A DNA stretch of 64,000 nucleotides from the NCBI RefSeq assembly GCF_001425305.1, contig NZ_LMEE01000001.1, positions 1,619,863 to 1,683,862 on the forward strand. The letters run 5' to 3'. Below the pieces are notes generated by a model. The model saw only the letters and a program-made list of their open reading frames with translations. It was not told the origin of the DNA and did not search any database. The position numbers and the translations under genes were made by a program. Origin of the DNA: Phenylobacterium sp. Root1290 (GTDB lineage: Bacteria > Pseudomonadota > Alphaproteobacteria > Caulobacterales > Caulobacteraceae). Shown piece after piece: positions 19,273 to 29,094 of the stretch (position 1 is its first letter; each line of letters starts with the position of its first letter).

Positions 19273-20120
19273 GCGCGCGGGCTTTGCGAAATCAGCAGGG
19301 TCGGGGCGGACGCAACCCCCGATCGTATCGTGCAGACGCGGGTGCCGGGCTTTCGGCCGGTTTTCACCTCGGACACGTCGAAACCTGCCGAAGCGATGCG
19401 GGCGTGCGCCGCGTCGATGTCGGTCACTTGCCAGGCAAGGCCTCCGAAGCGGTCGGGCGCGTCGGAAACCGGCCGATCGACGCCGGCGGCGAACTCCACG
19501 ACGCTATCGGCGCAGCGGAAGAAAAACTGCCGGACCTTCCAGTCGGGGTTGGAGCGGTCGAGCCGCAGGTCGAGCCCGAGCTTGGCGCCGTAGACGCCCA
19601 GAGCGCGGTCCGGGTTCGGCGTCTGGATGACGACGTGATCGAGCTGGGCGATCGGCCCGTCGCCGGTCGGTTCCGACAGCGGCCAGGCGACGCCGTCGCG
19701 CGGCGGGGCCGAAAGCAGGATGTTCAGGCCGCCGGTCGCCTCGGCGTCCAGGCTGCTGGTCGTCCAGTAGCGCTTGCGGCCGTCGTCGTGGGTCGAGCGC
19801 ACCGAGCGGGGCGTCGAGCCGCCGATTCCGCGACGGCCAAGCAGAGTGTGGGCGGCCTCGATGTCGGGGGTGGTGAAGGCCAGCGCCCAGATCCCCTCGC
19901 CATGGGCGTCGAGATGGGCGCGGATCGTGTCGCCGAATGCGCCCTCGCCATGCGGGGCGATGACGTCGAGGGCCATGTTGGGCAGCTGGAACCAGGCATG
20001 ACGCGCGCCGCCGTCTCCGCCGATCCAGTTGGGGGCGAGGCCAAGCAGGCGGGTGTAGCCGTCGATGGCGGCGTCCAGGTCGTTGACCGCCAGGGCGACG
20101 TGGTCGAGGGCCGAGATCAT
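19269..20120 (-). CDS. VOC family protein (glyoxalase/dioxygenase fold)
   Basis: A 283-residue protein with two vicinal oxygen chelate halves. The first begins ALDHVALAVNDLDAAIDGYTRLLGL and the second AQLDHVVIQTPNPDRALGVYGAKLGL, each carrying the leading metal-binding His in LDHV. The large first half resembles the glyoxalase-like domain found near leucine genes in related bacteria. Substrate unknown. Start 20120 overlaps the membrane protein stop and its stop overlaps the next start, both as ATGA. Confidence 0.88.
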   Translation of the reverse strand: MISALDHVALAVNDLDAAIDGYTRLLGLAPNWIGGDGGARHAWFQLPNMALDVIAPHGEGAFGDTIRAHLDAHGEGIWALAFTTPDIEAAHTLLGRRGIGGSTPRSVRSTHDDGRKRYWTTSSLDAEATGGLNILLSAPPRDGVAWPLSEPTGDGPIAQLDHVVIQTPNPDRALGVYGAKLGLDLRLDRSNPDWKVRQFFFRCADSVVEFAAGVDRPVSDAPDRFGGLAWQVTDIDAAHARIASAGFDVSEVKTGRKPGTRVCTIRSGVASAPTLLISQSPRA

Positions 20121-20836
20121 GGCGTGGTCCAGTAGGTGGGCGTTTCGGGCTCGGGCTCGCCGTCGTCGAACAGCAGGCGGGCGGCGGCGACCAGGAAGGC
20201 CGCGCCGTAAAGCAGCAGCAGCACCAGGCCCGCGCCGCCGAGGCCGACGCGCCAGCGGCGCTGGGATGCGGCGTCGACGAGCTGGCGGCCGTTGGCCTTG
20301 AGGCTGAGCACCTTGCCGTTCAGCACCTCGATTTCCATGGTGGAATCGGGCTTCAGGCGCATCAGCGGGGTCGGGCTGCCGCAGTTGCGATCGATGCGGC
20401 ATTCCAGGATCAGCGGGCTGGCGCTGGATTCGAGGTCGATCCCGAAGCTGCGGCCGAAGGCGCCGACCCGGTTGATGTGCTCAAGCTTGCCGGTGACGGT
20501 GCGGGCGGGACCGAGGTCGGCCTTCAGGCCGGCGGCGAAAACCCAGATGCCAGCCGCGAGGATCGGCACGCACAACGCGACCATGGCGGCCTCGACCGGC
20601 TTGTCGAAGCGGTCGCGCTCCTCGAAGGAGGCCTGGTTCTGGCGCATGCGGAAGACCACGGCCAGCAGGCCGACGACGACGATGTAGCCGCCGAACAGCA
20701 TCAGCGGCCCGATCTGCCCCGGTCCGCGGCCGAAGGTCCCGCGTTCGCCCAGATAGGCGGCGGCCAGGGCGCCGAGGCCGGCGCAGAGGATGGGAAGCCC
20801 CCACCAGATCAAGAAACTGGTGCGGGGGCTCATCAT
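20117..20836 (-). CDS. Four-helix membrane protein of unknown function
   Basis: A 239-residue inner-membrane protein. Hydrophobic segments are near residues 7-28, 43-64, 83-105 and 195-222, with a soluble domain between the third and fourth (GPARTVTGKLEHINRVGAFGR... LECRIDRNCGSP) that would lie on one side of the membrane. I do not recognise the family. The start ATGATG at 20836 shares one base with the leuC stop, so it is the second gene of the leucine run. Confidence 0.82.
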   Translation of the reverse strand: MMSPRTSFLIWWGLPILCAGLGALAAAYLGERGTFGRGPGQIGPLMLFGGYIVVVGLLAVVFRMRQNQASFEERDRFDKPVEAAMVALCVPILAAGIWVFAAGLKADLGPARTVTGKLEHINRVGAFGRSFGIDLESSASPLILECRIDRNCGSPTPLMRLKPDSTMEIEVLNGKVLSLKANGRQLVDAASQRRWRVGLGGAGLVLLLLYGAAFLVAAARLLFDDGEPEPETPTYWTTP

Positions 20837-22260
20837 CACATGAAGTCTCTGACGTCGGCGATATGGCCGGCGATGGCGGCCGCGGCGGCCATCGCTGGGC
20901 TCATCAAATGTGTGCGCCCGCCCCGGCCCTGCCGACCCTCGAAGTTGCGGTTCGAGGTGGAGGCGCAGCGCTCGCCAGGCGCCAGACGGTCGGGGTTCAT
21001 GCCCAGGCACATCGAGCAACCCGGCTCTCGCCAGTCGAAGCCGGCCGCCTTGAAGATGGCGTCGAGCCCCTCTTCCTCGGCCTGCGCCTTCACGAGGCCC
21101 GAGCCCGGCACCACCAGGGCCCGAACATGCTCGGCGACCAGCTTGCCGTTGACGAAGGCGTGCTGGACCACCTGGGCGGCCTGGCGCAGGTCTTCGATCC
21201 GGCTGTTGGTGCACGAACCGATGAACACCACGTCGATCTTCGCCTCGGTGATCGGCTGGCCGGCCTGCAGGCCCATGTATTCGAGGGCGCGGGCGGCGGA
21301 GGCGCGCTTGTCCGGCGTGGCGAAGCTGTCAGGATCGGGCGCCACGTCGGTGACGGCGATGACGTCCTCAGGGCTGGTGCCCCAGGTGACCAGCGGGGCG
21401 ATCGTCGAGCCGTCGATGACGATCTCGCGGTCGAACACCGCGTCGTCGTCGGAATAGAGCGTCTTCCAGTAGCTGAGCGCCATTTCCCAGGCGCCGCCCT
21501 TGGGGGCGGCAGGGCGGCCCAGCATGTAGTCGTAGGTGGTCTGATCGGGCGCGACCAGGCCGGCGCGGGCGCCGCCCTCGATGGTCAGGTTGCACAGCGT
21601 CATGCGGCCTTCCATCGACAGCGCGCGGATGGCTTCGCCGGCGTACTCGATGACGTAGCCGGTGCCGCCGGCGGTGCCGATCTTGCCGATGATGGCCAGG
21701 GCGATGTCCTTGGCGCCGACGCCGGGCGCCAGGGTCCCGTCGACGGTGACCCGCAGGTTCTTCGCCTTGGTCTGGCGCAGGGTCTGGGTCGCCAGCACGT
21801 GTTCGACCTCGGACGTGCCGATGCCGTGCGCCAGGGCGCCGAACGCGCCGTGGGTCGAGGTGTGGCTGTCGCCGCAGACGATGGTCATGCCCGGTTGGGT
21901 GCGACCCTGCTCAGGACCCACCACGTGGACGATGCCGTTGCGCACGTCGCCCATCGGGAAGAACTCGATGCCGTTGTCCTTGACGTTGCGCTCGAGCGTC
22001 TGGAGCTGCAGGCGCGCCTCTTCGTCGGCGACGGCGGCGACGCCCTTGGCCTGGCCCTCGGTCGGGATGTTGTGGTCGGCCACCGCAAGCGTGCGGTCGG
22101 GACGGCGCACAGGCCGATGATTGGCGCGAAGGCCGGCGAAGGCCTGCGGCGTGGTGACCTCGTGAATGAGGTGCAGGTCGATGTAGAGGATCGACTCGCC
22201 GTCCTGTTCCTCGACGACGTGCGCGTCCCAGATTTTGTCGTAAAGCGTCTTTCCAACCAT
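20836..22260 (-). CDS. leuC: 3-isopropylmalate dehydratase large subunit
   Basis: Iron-sulfur subunit of isopropylmalate isomerase, 474 residues. Signatures include [38 protein letters not shown] with the first cluster cysteine, [14 protein letters not shown], and [10 protein letters not shown] with the other two, and the C-terminal [17 protein letters not shown]. It heads the leucine run. A large nested hairpin lies just upstream (22271-22321), close to the start codon, where it may affect translation or transcription elongation. Confidence 0.97.
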   Translation of the reverse strand: MVGKTLYDKIWDAHVVEEQDGESILYIDLHLIHEVTTPQAFAGLRANHRPVRRPDRTLAVADHNIPTEGQAKGVAAVADEEARLQLQTLERNVKDNGIEFFPMGDVRNGIVHVVGPEQGRTQPGMTIVCGDSHTSTHGAFGALAHGIGTSEVEHVLATQTLRQTKAKNLRVTVDGTLAPGVGAKDIALAIIGKIGTAGGTGYVIEYAGEAIRALSMEGRMTLCNLTIEGGARAGLVAPDQTTYDYMLGRPAAPKGGAWEMALSYWKTLYSDDDAVFDREIVIDGSTIAPLVTWGTSPEDVIAVTDVAPDPDSFATPDKRASAARALEYMGLQAGQPITEAKIDVVFIGSCTNSRIEDLRQAAQVVQHAFVNGKLVAEHVRALVVPGSGLVKAQAEEEGLDAIFKAAGFDWREPGCSMCLGMNPDRLAPGERCASTSNRNFEGRQGRGGRTHLMSPAMAAAAAIAGHIADVRDFM

Positions 22261-22270
22261 GGCCGCATCT

Positions 22271-22321
22271 AGACCCTTTCCGGTTCGGGTGGAAACACCT
22301 GAACCGGATAAAATAGGGTCT
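22271..22321. promoter_or_regulatory. Nested hairpin in the leuC leader
   Basis: Outer arms AGACCCT (22271-22277) and AGGGTCT (22315-22321) enclose an inner 12-pair stem, CCGGTTCGGGTG (22280-22291) with CACCTGAACCGG (22296-22307), closed by GAAA. One inner pair is G-U on the plus-strand RNA and A-C on the minus-strand RNA. The structure ends ten bases before the leuC start. It could be a leader control element; no leucine-rich leader peptide is visible. Confidence 0.6.
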
Positions 22322-22406
22322 ATGCTTCAGCGTTTTGAGCGGCGCGGCCGCGTCTCCACTTTAAGCTGTCAGGCGCCAGGGTCCTGGCGGCCGCCTGCCC
22401 GCATTT

Positions 22407-22426
22407 GCCGATTTTTACAGATCGGC
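22407..22426. promoter_or_regulatory. Candidate LysR operator
   Basis: GCCGAT and ATCGGC flank eight bases, the GAT-N8-ATC shape common in LysR-type sites. It lies 14 bases before the start of the LysR gene and about 150 bases before leuC, so it may serve autoregulation. Confidence 0.45.
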
Positions 22427-22439
22427 TATTCATTGACGC

Positions 22440-23342
22440 ATGGCGAACGCTGACTGGGATCTGTTCCAAAGCCTGCACGCCGTGCTCCAGGCGGGCAGCC
22501 TGTCGGCCGCCGCCAAGGCCCGCGGCCTCACCCAGCCGACCCTGGGCCGGCACATCGAGGCGTTGGAGTCCAAGCTGGGCGCGCCGCTGTTCCTGCGCTC
22601 GCCGCGCGGCCTCACCCCCACCGACCTCGCCCGGCAGCTGGAAAGCCACCTGGCTGAAATGCATGCCGCCGCCGCGGCGGCGCTGCGCGATGCGTCCGGC
22701 TCGGCCGAGCAGCTGAAGGGCGCCATCCGCATCACCGCCAGCCAGATCATGGGCGCCGAGGTGCTGCCGCCGATCCTGGGCGGCTTTCGCCGCGAGCACC
22801 CGGAGATCGACATCGAGCTGGTGCTGTCGAACAAGGCCGAGGACCTGTCGCGGCGCGACGCCGACATCGCCGTGCGGATGATCCGCCCGACCCAGGGCGC
22901 CCTGGTGGCCCGCAAGGTCGGGGCCATCGGCGTCGGGTTCTACGCCGCCCCCGAATATGTCGAGTGCTTCGGCGCGCCGCAGACCCTGCAGGATCTGACC
23001 GCCCACACGGTGGTCGGGTTCGACCGCGAGGCGCCCTCGCTGCAGGCCCTGAACGAGCTGGACCTGCCGTGGGAGATCAGCCGCGAGCTGTTCGCCTTTC
23101 GCTCGGACAACGACCTGGCGCTGATCGCCGCGATCCGCGCCGGGGTCGGGGTGGGCACCTGCCAGCACCAGATCGCGCGCCGCTATGGCCTCACGCCGGT
23201 GCTCTCCAACGCCTTCAACTTCGAGCTGGAGGTGTGGATCGCCATGCATGAGAACCTCAAGGGCCACCGCCGCATGCGGCTGATGTTCGACCACCTGGTG
23301 GCCGGCTTCCAGGCCTTCATCGCCGAAGGGCGCAAGGCTTAA
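22440..23342 (+). CDS. LysR family transcriptional regulator
   Basis: A 300-residue LysR-type protein. The winged helix occupies about residues 5-65 (FQSLHAVLQAGSLSAAAKARGLTQPTLGRHIEALESKLG) and the effector-binding region follows (GAIRITASQIMGAEVLPPILGGF, typical of the CrgA-like subgroup). It is divergent from leuC with a 179-base gap. Many LysR proteins control the divergent neighbour, so leucine genes are a possible target, although the CrgA-like subgroup often regulates other kinds of genes. No strong ribosome binding site precedes the ATG. Confidence 0.92.
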   Translation: MANADWDLFQSLHAVLQAGSLSAAAKARGLTQPTLGRHIEALESKLGAPLFLRSPRGLTPTDLARQLESHLAEMHAAAAAALRDASGSAEQLKGAIRITASQIMGAEVLPPILGGFRREHPEIDIELVLSNKAEDLSRRDADIAVRMIRPTQGALVARKVGAIGVGFYAAPEYVECFGAPQTLQDLTAHTVVGFDREAPSLQALNELDLPWEISRELFAFRSDNDLALIAAIRAGVGVGTCQHQIARRYGLTPVLSNAFNFELEVWIAMHENLKGHRRMRLMFDHLVAGFQAFIAEGRKA

Positions 23343-24262
23343 GGCGTCAGCAGCGCCTGCAGGGCGGCGATGTCGAGTTGGCCCGCGGCCTGGCGCAGCC
23401 GCCGCCGTTCCTGAGCGTCGCCGACCTGTCCGAGCTGGGGAACGCTGAGGACGATGATCCGCGCCCGGCTGGCGGCTCCCGTCCCAGGCGCGAGCCTGGG
23501 GTTGAGGCGCACGATCGGCTTGGCGCTGGCGTGGCGACAGCGATTGGCCAGGTCCGTGGCGGGGCCGGTGTTGGTCTCGCAGTAGGGCGCGGCCTTCTGT
23601 GCTGGGGTCAATTGCGCCGCGGCCGCCTGCAATTCCGTCGCCAGCTGCGGTGCGCCGTCGGCGCGAAACGCCTCGATGCTGGTGGCGACATAGTCGCCGA
23701 TGCTGACCGGCTGATAGGCCGGCAGGCCGGGCGGCGTGATCACGGTGTAGTCGCGGCCGGATCGAACGAAGGTCAGCACGCCGTCGCGTTCGCGCCGCTC
23801 CACCGGCAGGGTGAAGTGGCCGGCCTCGCTGCGATAGCCGAGCGCCGCCTCGAGCTTGTTGACGGCGAAGATCAGGGCCGGGCCTTCCCCGTCTCCGGGG
23901 TAGCGGCCTTTGGCGTTGGGCTTGGACCTGGTCACATTGATCCGGCGCGACAGCACCGAGCCGACGACGACGTCCGACTCGCCGGCTCGGCTGGGGACGG
24001 GGCGGTTCAGGACGACGCTGGTGTGGAGCGCAAAGCCGCGCGGGTCGGCCAGGGCGGGCGTGGCCAGGATGATGTCGCGCAGCTTGACGCCCTGGGCTTG
24101 CAGCGCGGTGCGGTCGGCGGCGGACGCCGTGGGTTGCGAGCGGTTGTAGGTGAAATCGATCTGCCCCGGCGCGGCGGCCGAGGCCGGGTCCTGCGGCTGG
24201 GCGGCGGCGGCGGGGGCCGCGCTCAGGGCGGCGGCGATCAGGATGAGGGCTCTGTAGGTCAT
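23339..24262 (-). CDS. Secreted protein of unknown function
   Basis: A 307-residue protein from the ATG at 24262, with AAGGA upstream. The signal peptide is MTYRALILIAAALSAAPAAAAQ. The mature part has no motif I recognise; segments such as TALQAQGVKLRDIILATPAL, LNRPVPSRAGESDVVVGSVLSRRI and RDYTVITPPGLPAYQPVSI suggest a mixed alpha/beta domain, with two cysteines (YCETN, NRCRH) that could pair in the periplasm. The stop overlaps the LysR stop by four bases on the opposite strand. It is transcribed away from a PEP-CTERM gene. Confidence 0.75.
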   Translation of the reverse strand: MTYRALILIAAALSAAPAAAAQPQDPASAAAPGQIDFTYNRSQPTASAADRTALQAQGVKLRDIILATPALADPRGFALHTSVVLNRPVPSRAGESDVVVGSVLSRRINVTRSKPNAKGRYPGDGEGPALIFAVNKLEAALGYRSEAGHFTLPVERRERDGVLTFVRSGRDYTVITPPGLPAYQPVSIGDYVATSIEAFRADGAPQLATELQAAAAQLTPAQKAAPYCETNTGPATDLANRCRHASAKPIVRLNPRLAPGTGAASRARIIVLSVPQLGQVGDAQERRRLRQAAGQLDIAALQALLTP

Positions 24263-24483
24263 GGGGAGGTCCTTGTGGCTGCGCCTGGCTGGGCCGGCTG
24301 GCGTGCGGCCGCGAGGCGAGTGCGTCCAAGCTCGATCCCGGCGCGATGAACGCCATCGCTGGAGGGCGGACGCGGAGTCAGCCTTCACCGCGTGCAGATC
24401 GGGATTGGTCGTTGCGGCCTGGAGCCGGCGCCCCGCCGGAGAGACCCCCTGCTCGCGAGATCGACATGCAGAAGGACAATCTC

Positions 24484-25176
24484 GTGAACCGAACTTCGAA
24501 ACAGACCGGCGGCCTGATCGCGGCGATGGCCGTGGCCGGCTGCCTGGCGGCCGCGCACCCCGCCGCCGCGGCGCCGGTGACGACCCTGCCCGAGAGCGTG
24601 GCGCAGGCGTTCCCGCTGGTCAGCGCCGCGAGCGTGACCGGCCCGCAGCGCTTCGGCGACGGCGTGACCTACACGGCGACCAACCTGGCGGGCGTGCCGA
24701 CCAGTTCGCGGTTCGGGTCCACGCGCTCGTTCACCTTTGCAACCGCCGGCGCGGGCACGAACTGGGGCGGCGCGGAGCCCTACGCCGCGTTCGGCCTGAC
24801 CGACGGGGTCATGAACTTCGCCTTCGACGCCCCGGTGGCCGGCGTGCTGACCGAGCTCGTCTGGTCCAATGCGATCGGCAAGACCTTGACCATGAGCGCG
24901 TACGGGGCCTCGGGCCAGCTTCTGGAGCGCCTGTCGTTCAACGCCGACGACCCGAACTACGCCGCGGGCTTCTACGGCTTCGAGCGGGCGGCCAACGACA
25001 TCAGCCGGTTCGAGATCCAGGGCTACTACTTCGGGGCCCGCAACCTCTCGACCTTCACCACCGACGCCGTGGCCGCGGTCCCGGAGCCGGCGACCTGGGC
25101 GATGATGATCCTCGGGTTCGGCCTTGCCGGCACGGCCTTGCGCCGGCGCCGCAGCCACGGCTTCGCCGCAGCCTGA
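24484..25176 (+). CDS. PEPxxWA-CTERM exported protein
   Basis: A 230-residue exported protein. The GTG at 24484 has GAAGGA seven bases upstream; an ATG at 24466 would add six residues. A signal peptide (GLIAAMAVAGCLAAAHPAAAA) is followed by a beta-rich middle. The C-terminus is a classic sorting signal: VPEPATWAMMILGFGLAGTALRRRR, that is a PEPxxWA motif, a membrane helix and an arginine cluster. Such proteins are processed by exosortase-type enzymes and tied to exopolysaccharide surfaces; no exosortase gene is in the window. A second protein of this class is at 55.2 kb. Confidence 0.88.
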   Translation: MNRTSKQTGGLIAAMAVAGCLAAAHPAAAAPVTTLPESVAQAFPLVSAASVTGPQRFGDGVTYTATNLAGVPTSSRFGSTRSFTFATAGAGTNWGGAEPYAAFGLTDGVMNFAFDAPVAGVLTELVWSNAIGKTLTMSAYGASGQLLERLSFNADDPNYAAGFYGFERAANDISRFEIQGYYFGARNLSTFTTDAVAAVPEPATWAMMILGFGLAGTALRRRRSHGFAAA

Positions 25177-25289
25177 GGCCTGTTCGCCGGGGCGCCTGTT
25201 CGACCCGAGGGCGGGCGCCTCGGCGATGAAACGACGATCCGGCCGCCCTTGGGCGACGACACGGGCGTCAAACACGCAAAGGTTGGCTA

Positions 25290-26395
<1,106 letters not shown>

Positions 26396-26399
<4 letters not shown>

Positions 26400-27163
26400 G
26401 CATCCGCACCGTCCTGGTGGACGACGAACCGGTGGCGTTGCGTCGCCTGGTCCAGGCCCTGCGCGGGGTTCCGGGCGTGGAGCTGGTGGGGACGGCGGGC
26501 GATGGCCTGCGCGCCCGCCAGGTGATCGCCGAGCTGGCGCCCGATCTGGTGATCCTGGACATCGAGATGCCTGGCTGCAGCGGCCTGGAGCTGGCCGCCC
26601 AGCTGGAGAGCGAGCGCGGTCTGGAGATCGTGTTCCTCACCGCCTTCGGCCAGTACGCCCCCAAGGCCTTCGAGGTCGAGGCGGCGGACTATCTGCTGAA
26701 GCCGGTGACCCCCGAGCGGCTGGCCCAGGCCGTGCAGCGGGTGCAGCGCCGGCTGGCGCTGAAGTCGGCCAATGGCGGGCCGCGGCCGGCGCCGGCGCGC
26801 GACGAGCGTCCTGGCGAGGACGACGGACGTCCGAACCTGATCTGGGTCCCGGTCAAGGGCGGCGAGGCCAAGCTCCGCGCGGAAGACATCGTCTGGATCG
26901 AAGGCGCCGGCGACTATGTGGTCGTCCACACGCCGACGCGCAGCCACCTTGTCCGCGCCACCATGGCCGGCCTTGAGAAGATCTTCAGCCCCGCCCGGCT
27001 GCGGCGGGTGCACCGCTCGGCGATCGTCAACATCGCCATGGTCGAGCAGATCCGCCGGCCGGGGCGCGGCGTCGTCAGCCTGGTGCTGCGCGACGAGATC
27101 GAGGTGACGGTGGGGCCGAACTACATCGCCAGCGTGATTTCGGCCCTCAAGCCCGGCGACTGA
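26396..27163 (+). CDS. LytTR-type response regulator
   Basis: A 255-residue regulator. The receiver domain has LVDDEP, phosphorylated Asp55 in LVILDIEMPG, TAFGQYAPKAFE and LLKPV. After a variable linker (about 120-150) the LytTR DNA-binding domain starts near residue 150, with KLRAEDIVWIEGAGDYVVVHT and the conserved RVHRSAIVNIAMVEQI. It is coupled to the sensor kinase gene. Typical targets are imperfect direct repeats; none could be assigned here. Confidence 0.93.
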
Positions 27164-27244
27164 CGCCGCGCTCCCTTGCCGGGCGCCAGCTTCGCGACGA
27201 TGAGTGAGCGCTGCGCCGGAGGGGCCGGCGGGGGAGGGTTCTCG

Positions 27245-27781
27245 ATGGCGGCGCATATTCACATCGTCGGGGCGTCGTCGTCGGGCACGACCACGCTGGG
27301 CTCGGCGCTGGCCGCGCGGCTGGCCGGCGCGCACCTCGACACCGACAGCTTCTTCTGGGAGGCGACCGATCCGCCGTTCACCGCCAAGCGCCCGGAGGCC
27401 GAGCGCGTGGCGCTGATGGAGGCGGCGTTGGAGGGCGCGCCGTCGTGGGTGATCTCCGGCTCGCTGATCGGCTGGGGCGACGTGTTCGTCCCGCGCTTCG
27501 ACCTCGTGGCTTTCCTGCACGTGCCGCAGGAGGTGCGGATGGCGCGGCTGATGGCGCGTGAGCGCGAGCGCTATGGCGCGGCCATCGAGCCGGGCGGGGC
27601 GATGCACGACCAGCACCTGGAGTTCCTGGCCTGGGCGCAGGCCTACGAGGTTCCGGGTTTCCCCGGCCGCAGCCTGGAGCGGCACCGGGCCTGGCTGGTG
27701 ACGCTGTCGTGCCCGGTCATCGAGATCGTCGGGACGCCGAGCCTGGAGGACAGCGTGGCGCGGGTGATGGCGGCGCTGTGA
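27245..27781 (+). CDS. Adenylate-kinase-like P-loop protein with altered lysine
   Basis: A 178-residue protein from the ATG at 27245, preceded by GGGGGAGGG. It resembles small nucleotide-kinase-like P-loop proteins: HIHIVGASSSGTTTLGSALA at the N-terminus, a DTD motif, and an arginine-rich lid (RMARLMARERERYG). The P-loop lysine is replaced by threonine (GASSSGTTT at 9-17), a change I associate with a subgroup of this family, so activity may be altered. It follows the LytTR regulator by 81 bases. Confidence 0.78.
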   Translation: MAAHIHIVGASSSGTTTLGSALAARLAGAHLDTDSFFWEATDPPFTAKRPEAERVALMEAALEGAPSWVISGSLIGWGDVFVPRFDLVAFLHVPQEVRMARLMARERERYGAAIEPGGAMHDQHLEFLAWAQAYEVPGFPGRSLERHRAWLVTLSCPVIEIVGTPSLEDSVARVMAAL

Positions 27782-27793
27782 CCCTCCTTCAGA

Positions 27794-28492
27794 TCACCAG
27801 GTCTCGCGGAACGGCCGGACCTCGGCGAGGAACGACCAGGCGCTCTTGGGCTGCTGGGCCAGGTGGATGACCTCGCCGGCGATATCGTCGGGGGCGATGA
27901 AGAAGTCGTCCGGGGCGTCCTTGTAGCGCTCGCGGGTCCACGGCACGTCGATCACCGCGTCGATCACCAGATAGGCGACATGCACGCCCTTGGGACCGGC
28001 CTCGCGGGCGATGGCTTCGGCGAGGATGCGCTGGGCGGCCTTGGTCGGCGCGAAGCCGGCGAAATTGGCCTTGCCGCGCAGGGCCGAGGTGTTGCCTGTG
28101 ACGATCAACGATCCGCCCCCGGCCTCGATCATCTTCGGGACGGTCTGACGGGCGAGGTGGTGCAGGGCCATGACGTTGGTCGCGAAGTTCTGCTCCAGCA
28201 CGGCCGGGTCGACGTCGAGGAAGTTGCCGAAGGCGCCGCCGACGGCGTTGTGCACCACGACCTTGGGCGTTCCGAAGCGGACGATCAGATCCTCGACCGC
28301 GGCGTTGAGGGCGCCGGCGTCGGAGACGTCGACCGGCACGGCGACGGCGTCCTCGATCTCTTGAGCCAGGGCGGCGAGGCGGTCGAAGTTCCGGGCCAGC
28401 ATGGCCACGCGGTAGCCGGCGGCGGCGAAGCGGCGGACGATCGAGGACCCGGTCCCGGGGCCGACCCCAGTGACGATGGCGAGCGGTTTCAT
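27794..28492 (-). CDS. SDR family oxidoreductase lacking the usual catalytic Tyr
   Basis: A 232-residue short-chain dehydrogenase-type protein from the ATG at 28492. The nucleotide motif TGVGPGTG is at 8-15 and HNAVGG at 81-86. In the place of the YxxxK signature it has F147-A-P-T-K151, and the catalytic serine position (about 134) is Asn in TGNTSAL. Activity as a normal dehydrogenase is therefore doubtful. It is the third gene of an HxlR - DsbA-like - SDR run on the minus strand, 26 bases after the isomerase-like gene. Confidence 0.85.
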   Translation of the reverse strand: MKPLAIVTGVGPGTGSSIVRRFAAAGYRVAMLARNFDRLAALAQEIEDAVAVPVDVSDAGALNAAVEDLIVRFGTPKVVVHNAVGGAFGNFLDVDPAVLEQNFATNVMALHHLARQTVPKMIEAGGGSLIVTGNTSALRGKANFAGFAPTKAAQRILAEAIAREAGPKGVHVAYLVIDAVIDVPWTRERYKDAPDDFFIAPDDIAGEVIHLAQQPKSAWSFLAEVRPFRETW

Positions 28493-28518
28493 GTGGCGTT
28501 CCTTCTGGGGAGGACGGG

Positions 28519-29094
28519 CTAGGCCGCCAGGGCGCGGCGGAGGAAGTCGAGACGGTCGTTGCCGAAGAACAGCAGGCCGCCCTCGGTGACGAAGCTGGGG
28601 GCGCCGAAGACGCCGAGTTCGACCGCGCGGGCGGTGTTGGCTTCGAGTTCGGCGGCGCGTTCGGGCGCGTCGATCAGGTCCGCGGTGACGCCGAGGTCGG
28701 CCAGCAGGGCGGCGACATCGTCCGACGTGGCCAGCGGGGCGTCGCCGGCCCACATGGCGCGAAACAGCCGGCGCGACGCCTCCTCGCCGTGGCCGAGCTT
28801 GCGGGCCGCCAGGGCGGCGTGCAGCAGCCGCGGACCCTCGATCCCGCTCATGCCGGGATTGGGGCTGAGCGGGGCGCCGTAGAGCGCGGCCCAGCGGCCG
28901 AGATCCTGTCGGGCGTAGGCTTGCTTGGGCTTGCAGATGACCGAGGTCGGCACGTTGCCGACCCGCTTCATCAGCTCGAGCACGTCGAAGGGGCGCCAGT
29001 CGAATTCGCCGGGCAGGCCCTCGAGCTGGGTGCTGGCCAGGTAGCTGTAGGGGCTTCGGAAGTCGAAGAAGAAGCGGGTGCGGGTCAGGGTCAT
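28519..29094 (-). CDS. DsbA-family protein, 2-hydroxychromene-2-carboxylate isomerase type
   Basis: A 191-residue thioredoxin-fold protein of the kappa-GST/HCCA isomerase group. The N-terminus FFFDFRSPYSYLAS has the family serine in SPYS instead of a CxxC pair, so it is not a disulfide oxidase. The late ELGVFGAPSFVTEGGLLFFGNDRLDFL is the usual C-terminal signature. Members act on aromatic breakdown intermediates with glutathione. The start overlaps the HxlR stop (ATGA) and the SDR follows, suggesting a regulated aromatic or xenobiotic unit. Confidence 0.9.
   Translation of the reverse strand: MTLTRTRFFFDFRSPYSYLASTQLEGLPGEFDWRPFDVLELMKRVGNVPTSVICKPKQAYARQDLGRWAALYGAPLSPNPGMSGIEGPRLLHAALAARKLGHGEEASRRLFRAMWAGDAPLATSDDVAALLADLGVTADLIDAPERAAELEANTARAVELGVFGAPSFVTEGGLLFFGNDRLDFLRRALAA

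Noticed and set aside
20863..22272. 469-codon open frame on the plus strand opposite leuC
   Set aside because: Mirror frame of a well-supported leuC; composition rich in Val, Gly, Arg, Asp and His with no domain.
22320..22433. 37-codon frame upstream of leuC as a leucine leader peptide
   Set aside because: It has only two leucines, neither adjacent, so it lacks the run of leucine codons needed for classical attenuation. The link to the hairpin is noted separately.
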